64,000 nt of DNA, taken from Oceanihabitans iliipiscarium. Its GTDB lineage: Bacteria > Bacteroidota > Bacteroidia > Flavobacteriales > Flavobacteriaceae. The stretch is from contig NZ_JBHUOV010000001.1 of the NCBI RefSeq assembly GCF_042686125.1, positions 1,116,001 to 1,180,000 of the forward strand, written 5' to 3'. Position 1 is the stretch's first letter. Every line of letters begins with the position of its first letter. Of the stretch, positions 8,272 to 17,361 are shown piece after piece. The position numbers were made by a program, and so were the translations under genes. Under the pieces are notes generated by a model, which did no database searches, was not told where the DNA came from, and was given only the letters and a program-made list of their open reading frames with translations.

Positions 8272-8380
8272 TAAAATAAGCGTTATTTCAGTAAAAATAC
8301 TGAAAAGCTTTTAACAAAAGTTTAATTGGCTTTTTCATTTTCTTTAAGAATTGAAAACCGTTCTTTACTTATAAAATTTA

Positions 8381-9181
8381 ATGAGCTTGAGGATACTATT
8401 ATTTTTTGTAATTTTTTTAACTACAACTTTAATCATCGCGCAAACTAATCATCGTGTGATGATTACTGGTAAAATTGCTTCAAAAAGTAAAGATGTTGAA
8501 GGCATAACACTTTATAATACCACTTCAAAAAAAGGAACAATTACAAATCATGAAGGCCTTTTTTTTATTGAAGCAGCAATTGGTGACTCTGTAGAAATTT
8601 CTGCCCTTTTATATGAGCAGATAACTATTGTTATTGATGCAGAAACCATAAAGAATAAAAAGTTAACGATACAATTAGTTGAAGAAGTAAATACTTTAGA
8701 CGAAGTTTTAATTTTAACTCATGATTTAACAGGAGATTTAACGACAGATATAGATAATGTAGAGCCATTGAATCTAATAAGTTTTAATGGCATAAATACT
8801 GATAATATAGCGCCAGGTGATATACGAATGACTAAACCAGATAATCCGTTTATGAAACAAGGTCAATTTTATAATGGATTAAACATCATTGAGCTTTTAA
8901 AGTTATTTGGCGTTAAATTTAAAAAGAAGAAAAAACGCTCTTATATTGAAGTTCAGAAAATGAAAGCTAGTGAAATGCTAGATTTAGCCGATAAATACTC
9001 GCCTTCATTTATGGTTGAAAATTTTAAAATCCCAAAAGAAAAGTTAGAACTATTTTATGCGTTTTGTTACCATCAAAATTTTGATAATAACCTTCTTAAA
9101 ACAGAAAATGAAGTTGCTTTAATTGAGTTTTTAGTCAAAAAAAGTAAAATGTTTTTAAATACGTTAGATGAAGAAAACTAA
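8381..9181 (+). CDS. Secreted protein with CarboxypepD_reg-like domain
   Basis: A 266-residue protein with a signal peptide (residues 1-20, ending near IIAQ). Residues 28-110 resemble the CarboxypepD_reg-like/CNA-B beta-sandwich seen at the start of TonB-dependent proteins: VMITGKI, GITLYNTTSKKGTITNHEGLFFIEA, and the end VEEVNTLDEVLI. The rest (110-266) is a conserved but unnamed domain. The gene overlaps the next one by 14 bases. The next gene is a paralogue with the same layout. Together with the DUF6702 gene and the M1 peptidase they form a recurring flavobacterial cluster. Function unknown; likely envelope-located. Confidence 0.8.
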   Translation: MSLRILLFFVIFLTTTLIIAQTNHRVMITGKIASKSKDVEGITLYNTTSKKGTITNHEGLFFIEAAIGDSVEISALLYEQITIVIDAETIKNKKLTIQLVEEVNTLDEVLILTHDLTGDLTTDIDNVEPLNLISFNGINTDNIAPGDIRMTKPDNPFMKQGQFYNGLNIIELLKLFGVKFKKKKKRSYIEVQKMKASEMLDLADKYSPSFMVENFKIPKEKLELFYAFCYHQNFDNNLLKTENEVALIEFLVKKSKMFLNTLDEEN

Positions 9182-9935
9182 GTATATTTTCATATTGTTT
9201 TTTATGTGTCTTCATGTTGTTTGGTCACAAACGATATTAATCGAAGGGCAAATTAACAGTTCTAATGATGTCGAAAACATTCATATTATAAATAAAACAG
9301 AACAAAAATTTACTATTACAAACCAAAAAGGGGAATTTCAAATTTCGGTAAAAGTTAATGATACTTTAGTGGTATCTTCAATTCAAAATAAATTAAAAAC
9401 CCTAGTTATTAATAAAACACATATCCTATCAAAAAAAATTACGATTACTCTAGACGAACAAATTAATCAGCTAGATGAGGTTGTCGTTGGTAAAATACTG
9501 ACTGGCGATTTAGCTAAAGACTTGCAAAATGTAGAAGGTAAGGCTGTTACAAGCAAAAGTCTAGGAATACCTAGCTATCAAGGACCCTTAAAAACTCAAA
9601 ATGAAAGACAGCTCAATGAGGCTACAACTGGCAGCGGATTAATTCCACTTTTTCCCATTATAAATGCCATCTCTGGAAGAACCAAAAAACTAAAGCTTCA
9701 GATTAAACTTGAACGAAGAGAAGAACTTATGTATGAAGTGAAAACTAGGTTATCAGAAGACTTGTTTAAAGATAATCCGCTTCATGAAGATTATATTATG
9801 GATTATTTTTATTTTGTTTCTGATGATGAGAAGTTTACAGCAATTTGCAGCAGTAAAAGTGATTTAGAAATACTAGTTTTTTTAAAGGAAAAATTAAAAC
9901 AATATAAAAACAACCAGAAGCAAAATGAAGATTAA
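9168..9935 (+). CDS. Secreted protein with CarboxypepD_reg-like domain (paralogue)
   Basis: A 255-residue paralogue of the preceding gene: signal peptide ending near VVWSQ, then ILIEGQINSS, IINKTEQKFTITNQKGEFQI and INQLDEVVVGK, followed by a divergent C-terminal part. Both share the phrase TGDLxxDxxNVE after the beta domain (TGDLTTDIDNVE in the first, TGDLAKDLQNVE here), which shows they arose by duplication. Its ATG at 9168 lies inside the end of the previous gene, so translation is probably coupled. Confidence 0.8.
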   Translation: MKKTKYIFILFFMCLHVVWSQTILIEGQINSSNDVENIHIINKTEQKFTITNQKGEFQISVKVNDTLVVSSIQNKLKTLVINKTHILSKKITITLDEQINQLDEVVVGKILTGDLAKDLQNVEGKAVTSKSLGIPSYQGPLKTQNERQLNEATTGSGLIPLFPIINAISGRTKKLKLQIKLERREELMYEVKTRLSEDLFKDNPLHEDYIMDYFYFVSDDEKFTAICSSKSDLEILVFLKEKLKQYKNNQKQNED

Positions 9936-9999
9936 TTTGCTTTGGAATACTTTTTGAATTGATAAAATAAATTACTTTTACAAAAACTAAATGATTTAA

Positions 10000-10503
10000 A
10001 TGAAGACCTTTAGAATTGCTTTAATAATATTTATACTTCCATTGTTAGCCTATACAACAATGCATAAATATTATGTTAGCGTAACAAAAATTGAATATGT
10101 TAAAGAAAAAGAATCTGTTCAAATCATTAGCCGCATTTTTATTGATGATTTCGAGAAATTACTACGAGAACGTTATGATGAAAATATTACTTTAAGTACT
10201 AAAAATGAATTGAGTACAATTGATAGTTATATTGAACGTTACTTAACCGAAAAGCTTAAAATTGATATAAATGACAAGCCTTCAAATTTCAATTATCTAG
10301 GAAAAGAATATGAAGATGATATTATTTTTTGCTACTTAGAAATTGAAAATGTAAAAGCCATTAATACGTTTCAAGTCTCTAATAAAATCTTACTAGATTT
10401 GTTTAAAGAACAAGAAAATATTGTTCGCACAAATATTAATGGGAAACGTAAAAGTTTTATTCTCAAAAAAGGAAATGATAAAGGCGTGTTAAACTTTAAT
10501 TAA
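10000..10503 (+). CDS. DUF6702 family protein
   Basis: A 167-residue exported protein with an N-terminal hydrophobic segment (residues 4-19). It is recognised by the start of the mature part (MHKYYVSVTKIEYV), by IISRIFIDDFEKLLRERY and by FNYLGKEYEDDIIFCYLEIE, which are typical of DUF6702. Function unknown. In Flavobacteriaceae this family usually stands directly before an M1 aminopeptidase gene, as it does here (62 bases). Confidence 0.85.
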   Translation: MKTFRIALIIFILPLLAYTTMHKYYVSVTKIEYVKEKESVQIISRIFIDDFEKLLRERYDENITLSTKNELSTIDSYIERYLTEKLKIDINDKPSNFNYLGKEYEDDIIFCYLEIENVKAINTFQVSNKILLDLFKEQENIVRTNINGKRKSFILKKGNDKGVLNFN

Positions 10504-10564
10504 AAAAAGTTAAAACCCTTTTTTTTTATTAATTTACGCATCATTTTATAACAAAACTTTCACA

Positions 10565-12871
10565 ATGAATAAATTAAAGTATGTATTCCTTTCTTTTGTT
10601 TTTATTTCTGTAAGTGCATTTGCACAAGATCAAGAACAACCAGAAAGAGAACAAGGCCACACAAACAACAACAAATTCAAGCAACTTTATGATGAGTTCT
10701 CTACACCTAACATGTATAGAGCAGCTTCTGGTGCTCCAGGTTCCGCTTATTATCAGCAACAAGCAGATTATAAAATGGATTTAGTGCTTGATGATGTTAA
10801 TGCAAAATTATCTGGTTTCGAGACGATTACTTATACCAACAACTCGCCAGACGTATTAAAATATCTTTGGGTTCAGCTTGATCAAAATATGAGAGCTAAA
10901 GATTCTAAAACACCTTTAATTCAAAACGATGCATCTCAACCAGCTGAAATGCCAGGAACTTTTGCAAATAAATACCTTTCTGAGCCTTTTGATGGTGGAT
11001 TTAACATACAAGAAGTAAAAGATGTTAATGGTAAGCCTTTACAGCACATGATAAATCGTACAATGATGCGTGTTGAATTGCCTAAACCATTAGCAACAGG
11101 AGAGAAATTTTCATTCTCTATTAAATGGTGGTATAATATTAACGACCATGTTAATGGTAGAGGCCGTTCGGGTTACGAATATTTTCCTGAAGATGATAAT
11201 AGAGCCTATGTTATTGCACAATTTTATCCAAGAATGGCTGTATATAACGATGTAGAAGGCTGGCAAAATTCACAATTCTGGGGAAGAGATGAGTTTGCTT
11301 TACCTTTCGGAAATTTTGAAGTTAACATTACTGTTCCAGCCGATCATATTTTAGATGGTACTGGACGTTTAATGAATAGAAAAGAAGTTTATACCAAAGA
11401 ACAAATGAAACGTTATGAACAGGCTAAAAAATCTTATGATGAGCCTGTAGTAATTGTTACTCAAGCTGAAGCTGAAGCTGCTGAAAAAACTAAATCGACT
11501 CAAACTAAAACATGGAAGCTATATGCTGAAAATGTTCGTGATTTTGGTTTTGCTACTTCAAGACGTTGGATTTGGGATATGATGGCTGTTAAGATTGGAA
11601 ATAAAGATGTTATGGCAGTTTCATTATATCCAAAAGAAGGTAACCCTCTTTGGGAAGATTGGTCTACTAAAGCGGTTGCCAGTACTTTAAAGTCTTACTC
11701 AAGAATGACCTTTGATTACCCTTACCATAAAGCCATTTCTGTACATGCCAAAAATCAAGGGATGGAATACCCAATGATTTGCTGGAATTATGGACGCCCT
11801 GATAAAGACGGAAATTATAGCGATAGAACTAAATACGGAATGATGAGTGTGATTATTCATGAAGTCGGTCATAACTTCTTTCCTATGATTGTAAATAGTG
11901 ATGAACGTCAATGGACATGGATGGATGAAGGATTAAATACGTTTGTACAGTATGTTGCAGAACAAGATTTTGGAGAGTGGTATCCTGATGCGCTATCAGA
12001 AGGCCATGATAAATATCCTTCTCGTCGTGGACCTGCAGCTAAAATTGTAAATTATATGGGAGGCGATCAAGATTTTATCGCACCAATTATGACTAAAGGA
12101 TTAAATACATACCAATTTGGTAATAATGCTTATGGTAAACCAGGAACTGCTCTTAATATATTAAGAGAAACAGTTATGGGACGTGAATTATTTGATTATG
12201 CTTTTAGAGAATATGCACAACGTTGGATGTTTAAACACCCAACACCAGAAGATTTCTTTAGAACTATGGAAGATGCTTCTGCCTTTGATTTAGACTGGTA
12301 CTGGAGAGGTTGGTTTTATACCACAGATTATGTAGATATTGGTATTAAAGAAGTGAAAAAGTACTACGTGTCTAACGAACCTAATGCTGAAGTAAAAGAA
12401 ATCGTTAAACAACGTGGAATGAAAATGAGTGACTTACCTCCATTAGTTTACTTGGTTGAAGAAGGTAGTGAAGATTTTAATGAAGACTTACGTAATGGTT
12501 CTGCAATGGAAAATTCTAAGAATTTAAAAGAGTACATAATGGATAATTTTACTCCTGAAGAACGTGCTAAAATAAAAGAGCCAAAATTCTTCTATAAAGT
12601 TACTTTTGAAAAACCTGGAGGTTTAGTAATGCCTATCATTGCTGAATATACTTATGCAGATGGAACTTCTAAAACCATTAAATATCCAGCGCAAATATGG
12701 AGATTAAATGACAAAGAAGTAAGTAAAGCAATAGCTTCTGAAAAAGAAATTGTGTCTATTAAAGTCGATCCAAATTTGGAAACTGCAGATGTAGATACAT
12801 CAAACAATGCTTGGCCAAAAGAAATTGAACAAAGCCAATTTGATAAATTTAAAAACGAAGTTAAAGACTAA
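10565..12871 (+). CDS. M1 family metallopeptidase, secreted
   Basis: A 768-residue zinc aminopeptidase-like enzyme with a signal peptide (1-20, AFAQ). The zinc site is HEVGH (432-436) with Glu455 exactly 18 residues later (HEXXH-X18-E). The usual GxMEN exopeptidase loop is replaced by NQGMEYP at 397-403, a form I know from Bacteroidota members, so whether it acts as a true aminopeptidase is uncertain. The N-terminal beta domain (DLVLDDVNAKLSGFETITY) and the WxWRGWFYTTDYVD region fit the family. It is the last gene of the cluster starting at 8381 and is followed by a strong terminator. Confidence 0.93.
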   Translation: MNKLKYVFLSFVFISVSAFAQDQEQPEREQGHTNNNKFKQLYDEFSTPNMYRAASGAPGSAYYQQQADYKMDLVLDDVNAKLSGFETITYTNNSPDVLKYLWVQLDQNMRAKDSKTPLIQNDASQPAEMPGTFANKYLSEPFDGGFNIQEVKDVNGKPLQHMINRTMMRVELPKPLATGEKFSFSIKWWYNINDHVNGRGRSGYEYFPEDDNRAYVIAQFYPRMAVYNDVEGWQNSQFWGRDEFALPFGNFEVNITVPADHILDGTGRLMNRKEVYTKEQMKRYEQAKKSYDEPVVIVTQAEAEAAEKTKSTQTKTWKLYAENVRDFGFATSRRWIWDMMAVKIGNKDVMAVSLYPKEGNPLWEDWSTKAVASTLKSYSRMTFDYPYHKAISVHAKNQGMEYPMICWNYGRPDKDGNYSDRTKYGMMSVIIHEVGHNFFPMIVNSDERQWTWMDEGLNTFVQYVAEQDFGEWYPDALSEGHDKYPSRRGPAAKIVNYMGGDQDFIAPIMTKGLNTYQFGNNAYGKPGTALNILRETVMGRELFDYAFREYAQRWMFKHPTPEDFFRTMEDASAFDLDWYWRGWFYTTDYVDIGIKEVKKYYVSNEPNAEVKEIVKQRGMKMSDLPPLVYLVEEGSEDFNEDLRNGSAMENSKNLKEYIMDNFTPEERAKIKEPKFFYKVTFEKPGGLVMPIIAEYTYADGTSKTIKYPAQIWRLNDKEVSKAIASEKEIVSIKVDPNLETADVDTSNNAWPKEIEQSQFDKFKNEVKD

Positions 12872-12884
12872 GTTTATATCATGT

Positions 12885-12917
12885 AAAAAAAGCCAACTTT
12901 AATAGTTGGCTTTTTTT
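12885..12917 (+). terminator. Rho-independent terminator after the M1 peptidase
   Basis: Perfect 14-base stem AAAAAAAGCCAACT / AGTTGGCTTTTTTT with a five-base loop and a T run. Confidence 0.93.
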
Positions 12918-12939
12918 ATTCCTATAAAACAAAACTCAC

Positions 12940-12947
12940 TATATTTG
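12940..12947 (+). promoter_or_regulatory. -7 box (TATATTTG) for tatA
   Basis: Exact TANNTTTG ending four bases before the GTG start at 12952, so the transcript should be leaderless or nearly so. Confidence 0.55.
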
Positions 12948-12951
12948 TATT

Positions 12952-13239
12952 GTGATTATACAACCAACATTATTATTCATTAGTAGCACAGAAATAGCAT
13001 TTATTCTATTTGTTGTTATAATGGTTTTTGGTGCAGACAAAATTCCTGACATCGCAAGAGGTTTAGGCAAAGGTATGCGTACACTAAAAGACGCTACAAA
13101 TGGAATAAAACAAGAAATTACTAAGAGTGCTGAAAATCATGGTATAGACACTAGTATTACCAAGGGAGTCGATGATGAGCTGAAAAAAGTAAAAGAAGAT
13201 CTAGAAGATTTTACAGGCTCAGTAAGACGAAAACTTTAA
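12952..13239 (+). CDS. tatA: Twin-arginine translocase subunit TatA/TatE
   Basis: A 95-residue protein with the TatA plan. A short periplasmic N-terminus leads into one membrane helix (about residues 12-27, IAFILFVVIMVFGADKIP). The amphipathic helix with the conserved GADKIPDIARGLGKGM follows, then a charged tail. The FG hinge of the family is present (VFGADK). It starts with GTG; no other start keeps the helix. It forms the pore-lining part of the Tat system with TatC, whose gene is not in this window. A likely Tat substrate is the M15 peptidase at 6623-7351. Confidence 0.92.
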   Translation: MIIQPTLLFISSTEIAFILFVVIMVFGADKIPDIARGLGKGMRTLKDATNGIKQEITKSAENHGIDTSITKGVDDELKKVKEDLEDFTGSVRRKL

Positions 13240-13336
13240 CCATAACTCTCGATTTTTCACTCAACGAACTTCATGTGAAAATGTTTAAGAACCTATGTAT
13301 TACTACTAAAAAATTTTGTGGTTTCATCCATTTTGC

Positions 13337-13344
13337 TATATTTG
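13337..13344 (+). promoter_or_regulatory. -7 box (TATATTTG) for the hybrid kinase
   Basis: Exact TANNTTTG, 22 bases before the GTG at 13367. It argues against the TTG at 13346, which would fall on the expected transcription start. Confidence 0.6.
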
Positions 13345-13366
13345 ATTGACCCAAATCGAATTAAAA

Positions 13367-15622
13367 GTGAAAAATTACCTACTTATATTTTTCATTCTAC
13401 TTGCGCTATCTCCTATTTTTAGCCAGAATGAGCGTGCCATTATTAGCAGAATTGATAGCTTAAATACAACAGCTATCGAACTTTATGATAATAGCCAAAT
13501 CGCACTTTCAATAGACCATTTTAAACACGCCATTAAATTATCAGATTCTATTGAAGATAATTACGGCAAAGCTATAGCCAATAGTACTTTAGGTAGTATC
13601 TATTTTAAAATGACTGAAAATGAAGACGCAGAAAAATCGTACTTAAAAGCACTCGATGCTGCCCAAAACATTAATGAAAATTATTTAATTGCAAATGCAT
13701 ACTTAAAAATTGGGAATATCTATGCGAATGGATATTTGATGAAAAATGAAGCTCTAACTTATTATAAAAAAGCACTGGCTGCTGCTAAAAATATAAACAG
13801 TTTAGCTAAAGAAAATAGAAAGGACAAAAAGCAAATACTATCTAATATCTTCCTTAGTATAAGCTCTATATACTTAGACTATAAACAACCAGAAGACGCC
13901 ATCACATATATATTAAGAGCGCAACAAGAACAAGACTCTATTGGCATTTCTCCATACGAAAAAAGTCAATTGGCTTTCGTATTTGGCAGGTATTATGCTC
14001 AAAAAGGAGCCCTCTATAATTCAATCTTAAATTATGATAACGCTATCATTATTTTAAAACGATTAGATGAAAATAATAGTCAGAGGAATCTTATGATTTC
14101 AAAAATTTACAAACAATACGCAGCGTCATTAGCAAGCTTAAATAATAACGAAAAAGCTTATGAAGCACTATTAAATCACAATAAATTTAGAGAAAAAGTC
14201 ATCAACGAAGAAAAAGTAAAACAATCAAAATTCGCAAAGGCTAAGTTTGAAATAGAAGATTATAAGCGTGATGCAAAAGAAGCTAATGAAGAGAAAAATG
14301 TCTTTGCCAAAACTACAGAGAATGTGCAAAGAGTTAATACAATTTTTATTATAGCTGTTGTCTTTTTATGTTTTAGTTTAATAGCATTATTTATTAATTA
14401 CCAATCTAAAAGAAAACTAACAGCAACTTTACAAACTAGAAATGAACAATTAGAAATTGCTAAAAATGAAGCAGAAAAGGTGTCAGAGCTTAAATCTGGT
14501 TTTATTTCTAATGTCAGTCATGAGTTAAGAACTCCTTTATATGGTGTTGTTGGTTTAACATCATTATTATTAAAAAACAATGATTTAAATACTCAAGATA
14601 GTAAGTATTTAAGATCCTTAAAATATTCTGGAGATTACCTGCTAAACTTAATTAATGATGTTTTACAAATCGGAAAGATTGAGTCTAAAAAAATTGAGCT
14701 TCATAGTAATTCAATACACTTGAAACAAATGGTTATTAATATAACCGATTCGTTTGAGTATCAATTAGAAGAAAAATCAAACAAGTTGTTTTTAGAGTTT
14801 GATAATAAAATTCCGCAATACCTTTTTGCAGATAATATTCGTTTAAGTCAAATATTAATCAACCTATTAGGGAATAGCTTAAAATTCACGAATAAAGGCA
14901 ATGTGTGGCTAAAAATTATCTTATTAAAAGAGAATAAAGATTTAGCAAAAATTCGCTTTGAAGTTATTGATGATGGACCTGGAATACCAGAAAGTCAACA
15001 AAAAGTGATATTCGAAAACTTCTCTCAACTCAATAGAAAGCATGATAGCGATTACCAAGGAACTGGTTTAGGGCTTTCAATTGTGAAAAACTTGGTAGAA
15101 CTCTTTGGTAGCAAAATAGAACTAGTCAGTAATGAAGGTCTTGGCTCTAAATTCTCGTTTAATATTACATTTAAAATTGATAATGAAGCCAGAGCAATAG
15201 AAGATAAAAAATCGTTTAAACAACGTTTAGAGGAAAGTAGTGGTAGAAAAATTTTAATTGTAGAAGACAATAAAATCAATCAAATCGTAACACAAAATAT
15301 TTTAAAAAAGGAAAACTTTAAAAGTGATATTGTTGAAAACGGCCTTTTAGCTTTAGAAGCTGTCAAAGAACAAGATTACGATATTGTTTTAATGGACTTA
15401 AACATGCCTGTAATGGATGGATTTCAAGCAACTAAAGCCATAAGGGCTTTTGATAAAGAATTGCCAATTATTGCGCTAACAGCTTCAAATATTGAAGAGG
15501 TTAAAGCGCAAGTATTCTCCTCTGGATTTGATGATATTATTATTAAACCTTATGATGATTACGAGTTTTTTCAAACCATCATAAAAAATATTCAAGTTAG
15601 AAACTCCATTAGTTTAGAGTAA
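13367..15622 (+). CDS. Hybrid sensor histidine kinase with TPR sensor and receiver domain
   Basis: A 751-residue protein starting at GTG 13367. Order: signal peptide (ends near SPIFSQ), tetratricopeptide repeats in the periplasmic half (about 25-285), coiled coil, one membrane helix (about 325-345), HisKA with phospho-acceptor His385 (NVSHELRTPLYG), HATPase_c with N box (NLLGNSLKF), DDGPGI and GTGLGLSI, and a receiver domain with phospho-acceptor Asp677 (VLMDLNMPVMDG) and the lysine in IIKPYDD. It has no output DNA-binding domain and no adjacent regulator, so its partner is unknown. A close paralogue lies at 31231-33465. Confidence 0.93.
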   Translation: MKNYLLIFFILLALSPIFSQNERAIISRIDSLNTTAIELYDNSQIALSIDHFKHAIKLSDSIEDNYGKAIANSTLGSIYFKMTENEDAEKSYLKALDAAQNINENYLIANAYLKIGNIYANGYLMKNEALTYYKKALAAAKNINSLAKENRKDKKQILSNIFLSISSIYLDYKQPEDAITYILRAQQEQDSIGISPYEKSQLAFVFGRYYAQKGALYNSILNYDNAIIILKRLDENNSQRNLMISKIYKQYAASLASLNNNEKAYEALLNHNKFREKVINEEKVKQSKFAKAKFEIEDYKRDAKEANEEKNVFAKTTENVQRVNTIFIIAVVFLCFSLIALFINYQSKRKLTATLQTRNEQLEIAKNEAEKVSELKSGFISNVSHELRTPLYGVVGLTSLLLKNNDLNTQDSKYLRSLKYSGDYLLNLINDVLQIGKIESKKIELHSNSIHLKQMVINITDSFEYQLEEKSNKLFLEFDNKIPQYLFADNIRLSQILINLLGNSLKFTNKGNVWLKIILLKENKDLAKIRFEVIDDGPGIPESQQKVIFENFSQLNRKHDSDYQGTGLGLSIVKNLVELFGSKIELVSNEGLGSKFSFNITFKIDNEARAIEDKKSFKQRLEESSGRKILIVEDNKINQIVTQNILKKENFKSDIVENGLLALEAVKEQDYDIVLMDLNMPVMDGFQATKAIRAFDKELPIIALTASNIEEVKAQVFSSGFDDIIIKPYDDYEFFQTIIKNIQVRNSISLE

Positions 15623-15631
15623 TTGTTTATT

Positions 15632-16273
15632 TTATTTCTTCCGACTAATAGTTAAACCATCTCTTATAGGTAATAAAACGGTTTCTATTCTATCATCTTC
15701 TTTCAAAAGTGTATTGTATTCTAAAAGTGTTTTTGTAGAAAGGTCTTTGTCCTTTAGAGGTTCTACAACCTTACCATGCCATAAAACATTATCTGATATA
15801 ATAATCCCTCCAGGATTTAACTTGTCTATAATTAAATGAAAATAGTTCACATAGTTAGGTTTATCAGCATCAATAAAGACCAAATCAAAAGAAGCTTCCA
15901 GAGTTGGAATAATATTTAAAGCATTTCCTAAATGTTGATGAATGTGTTGTCCAAATTCAGATTGATCAAAATACTTCCGCTGAAAATCAAGAAGTTCTTC
16001 ATTAACATCTATGGTGTGAATTTCACCTGAAGCGTCTAAGCCTTCAGCTAAACACAAAGTAGCATATCCTGTAAAAGTACCGAGTTCTAAAATAGTTTTA
16101 GGACGTATTAACTTTGAAATCATACTGAGCACACGACCTTGATATGGTCCACTAAGCATAATAGGCTGCAATATTTTTTGATAGGTTTCTCGAGTGAGTT
16201 GTTGAAGCAATTCAGGCTCGTCCTGACTGTGATTAACAATGTAATCATCTAATTTTTCAGATAAAAAATTCAT
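15632..16273 (-). CDS. O-methyltransferase (caffeoyl-CoA OMT family)
   Basis: A 213-residue class I methyltransferase: SAM-binding LELGTFTGYATLCLAEGL, acidic IHTIDVNEE, metal-linked FDLVFIDADKPNYVNYF and GGIIISDNVLWHG. The family methylates catechol-like or other small hydroxylated substrates with a divalent metal. It is the last gene of the kynurenine operon; its ATG overlaps the stop of the ACMSD gene by one base (TAATG), so translation is coupled. Whether it methylates a kynurenine-pathway intermediate such as 3-hydroxyanthranilate, or is just a passenger, cannot be told from sequence. Confidence 0.9.
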   Translation of the reverse strand: MNFLSEKLDDYIVNHSQDEPELLQQLTRETYQKILQPIMLSGPYQGRVLSMISKLIRPKTILELGTFTGYATLCLAEGLDASGEIHTIDVNEELLDFQRKYFDQSEFGQHIHQHLGNALNIIPTLEASFDLVFIDADKPNYVNYFHLIIDKLNPGGIIISDNVLWHGKVVEPLKDKDLSTKTLLEYNTLLKEDDRIETVLLPIRDGLTISRKK

Positions 16274-17355
16274 TAGCCTAAAATTCTGTTAATCAACTTT
16301 TCTTTAGCATCATCATTATCACCACACAACCATTGAATAACATTATCTTCCCAAATTGCATCGCGTTCGGATTCTGTAATAATGTGACGATCTATTGCTA
16401 GGTCTAAAATTTTTCCTGGATAAGACGATTGTTTAGCGCTTTCCATTTCACCTAAAGGATAAGGGTCGTCAAGTCCCATTAGCACTTGTTTTGAGCCTTG
16501 ATTCTTAATTAATAATTCTAAGCCTCCAGTATCATGTACTAAAGTATCAAAAAAGATGTTTTTGTGTCCTACTGCTTTTCTAGGATGGCTTTTGCCTTCA
16601 AATAAATCAGGACGTCCATCAAAACCTTGAATACGTCGCCCTAAGTTAATTTGTGCTAATTGTCCACCATGAGCAAAACAGGTTCGCATATTAGGATACT
16701 TATCTTGTAAGCCGTTTAACGTTAAAAAATGATAAGCATCAGCACATTGAGCAAGCATCCAAATTAAATGAAATCGCCAAGAGGTGTTTTCTAATTTGAT
16801 GAATTTTTCTCCATCGTAAGGATGTATTTCTACAGCTAAATTGTATTTGTTAGCCAGTTCAAAAATAGGCTCGTTTTCTTCATCAAAAATACTTCGCCAT
16901 GTCCCAATTGTATCCATGTAATGTGTTGGTAGGCATAAGAGTTGTAAACCTAGTTGCTCTACACAGCGTTCAATTTCCCAACATGCACCACGAACAAAAC
17001 CAGGATGGACCACAAAACCACATGTAAATTTAGTAGGATTTTCATGCTGTATTCTTGCATTAAAATCATTTTGAAATCGTAGCGCTTGTTTCATTTCTTC
17101 TAAACGCAAACCATTACCATAGAGTTGTGATAGATTTAAAACCACAGCATGATCTATCTTAAAACGTTCCATCCATGCTAATTTTTCATTTAGAAAAAAG
17201 CTTGAATCGGTTACAGGACGACTCCAATCTTTCTGAAGCATGAATTTTCGGTCTTTATCTACCCAAAAAATCCCTTTATCTTTCATAAACTGAGGAATTT
17301 CCTCAGGATATGGCAAAAGATGTGAGTGGCCATTTATGCGAAGTTTTCTTTTCAT
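16273..17355 (-). CDS. 2-amino-3-carboxymuconate-6-semialdehyde decarboxylase
   Basis: Amidohydrolase-family zinc enzyme (ACMSD) that decarboxylates ACMS to 2-aminomuconate semialdehyde, steering carbon away from quinolinate. The 360-residue protein shows the metal motif HSH (His10, His12), EIHPYDGEK, the catalytic-side CFAHGG and the metal aspartate in MGLDDPYPLGE. I start it at ATG 17355; the TTG two codons upstream is less likely. It lies six bases downstream of the dioxygenase gene that makes its substrate. Length is slightly above the human enzyme (336). Confidence 0.93.
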   Translation of the reverse strand: MKRKLRINGHSHLLPYPEEIPQFMKDKGIFWVDKDRKFMLQKDWSRPVTDSSFFLNEKLAWMERFKIDHAVVLNLSQLYGNGLRLEEMKQALRFQNDFNARIQHENPTKFTCGFVVHPGFVRGACWEIERCVEQLGLQLLCLPTHYMDTIGTWRSIFDEENEPIFELANKYNLAVEIHPYDGEKFIKLENTSWRFHLIWMLAQCADAYHFLTLNGLQDKYPNMRTCFAHGGQLAQINLGRRIQGFDGRPDLFEGKSHPRKAVGHKNIFFDTLVHDTGGLELLIKNQGSKQVLMGLDDPYPLGEMESAKQSSYPGKILDLAIDRHIITESERDAIWEDNVIQWLCGDNDDAKEKLINRILG

Positions 17356-17361
17356 ATACAA

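Noticed and set aside
13254..13281. TTTTCAC...GTGAAAA inverted repeat after tatA as a terminator
   Set aside because: Seven-base stem with a 14-base loop and no T run; too weak.
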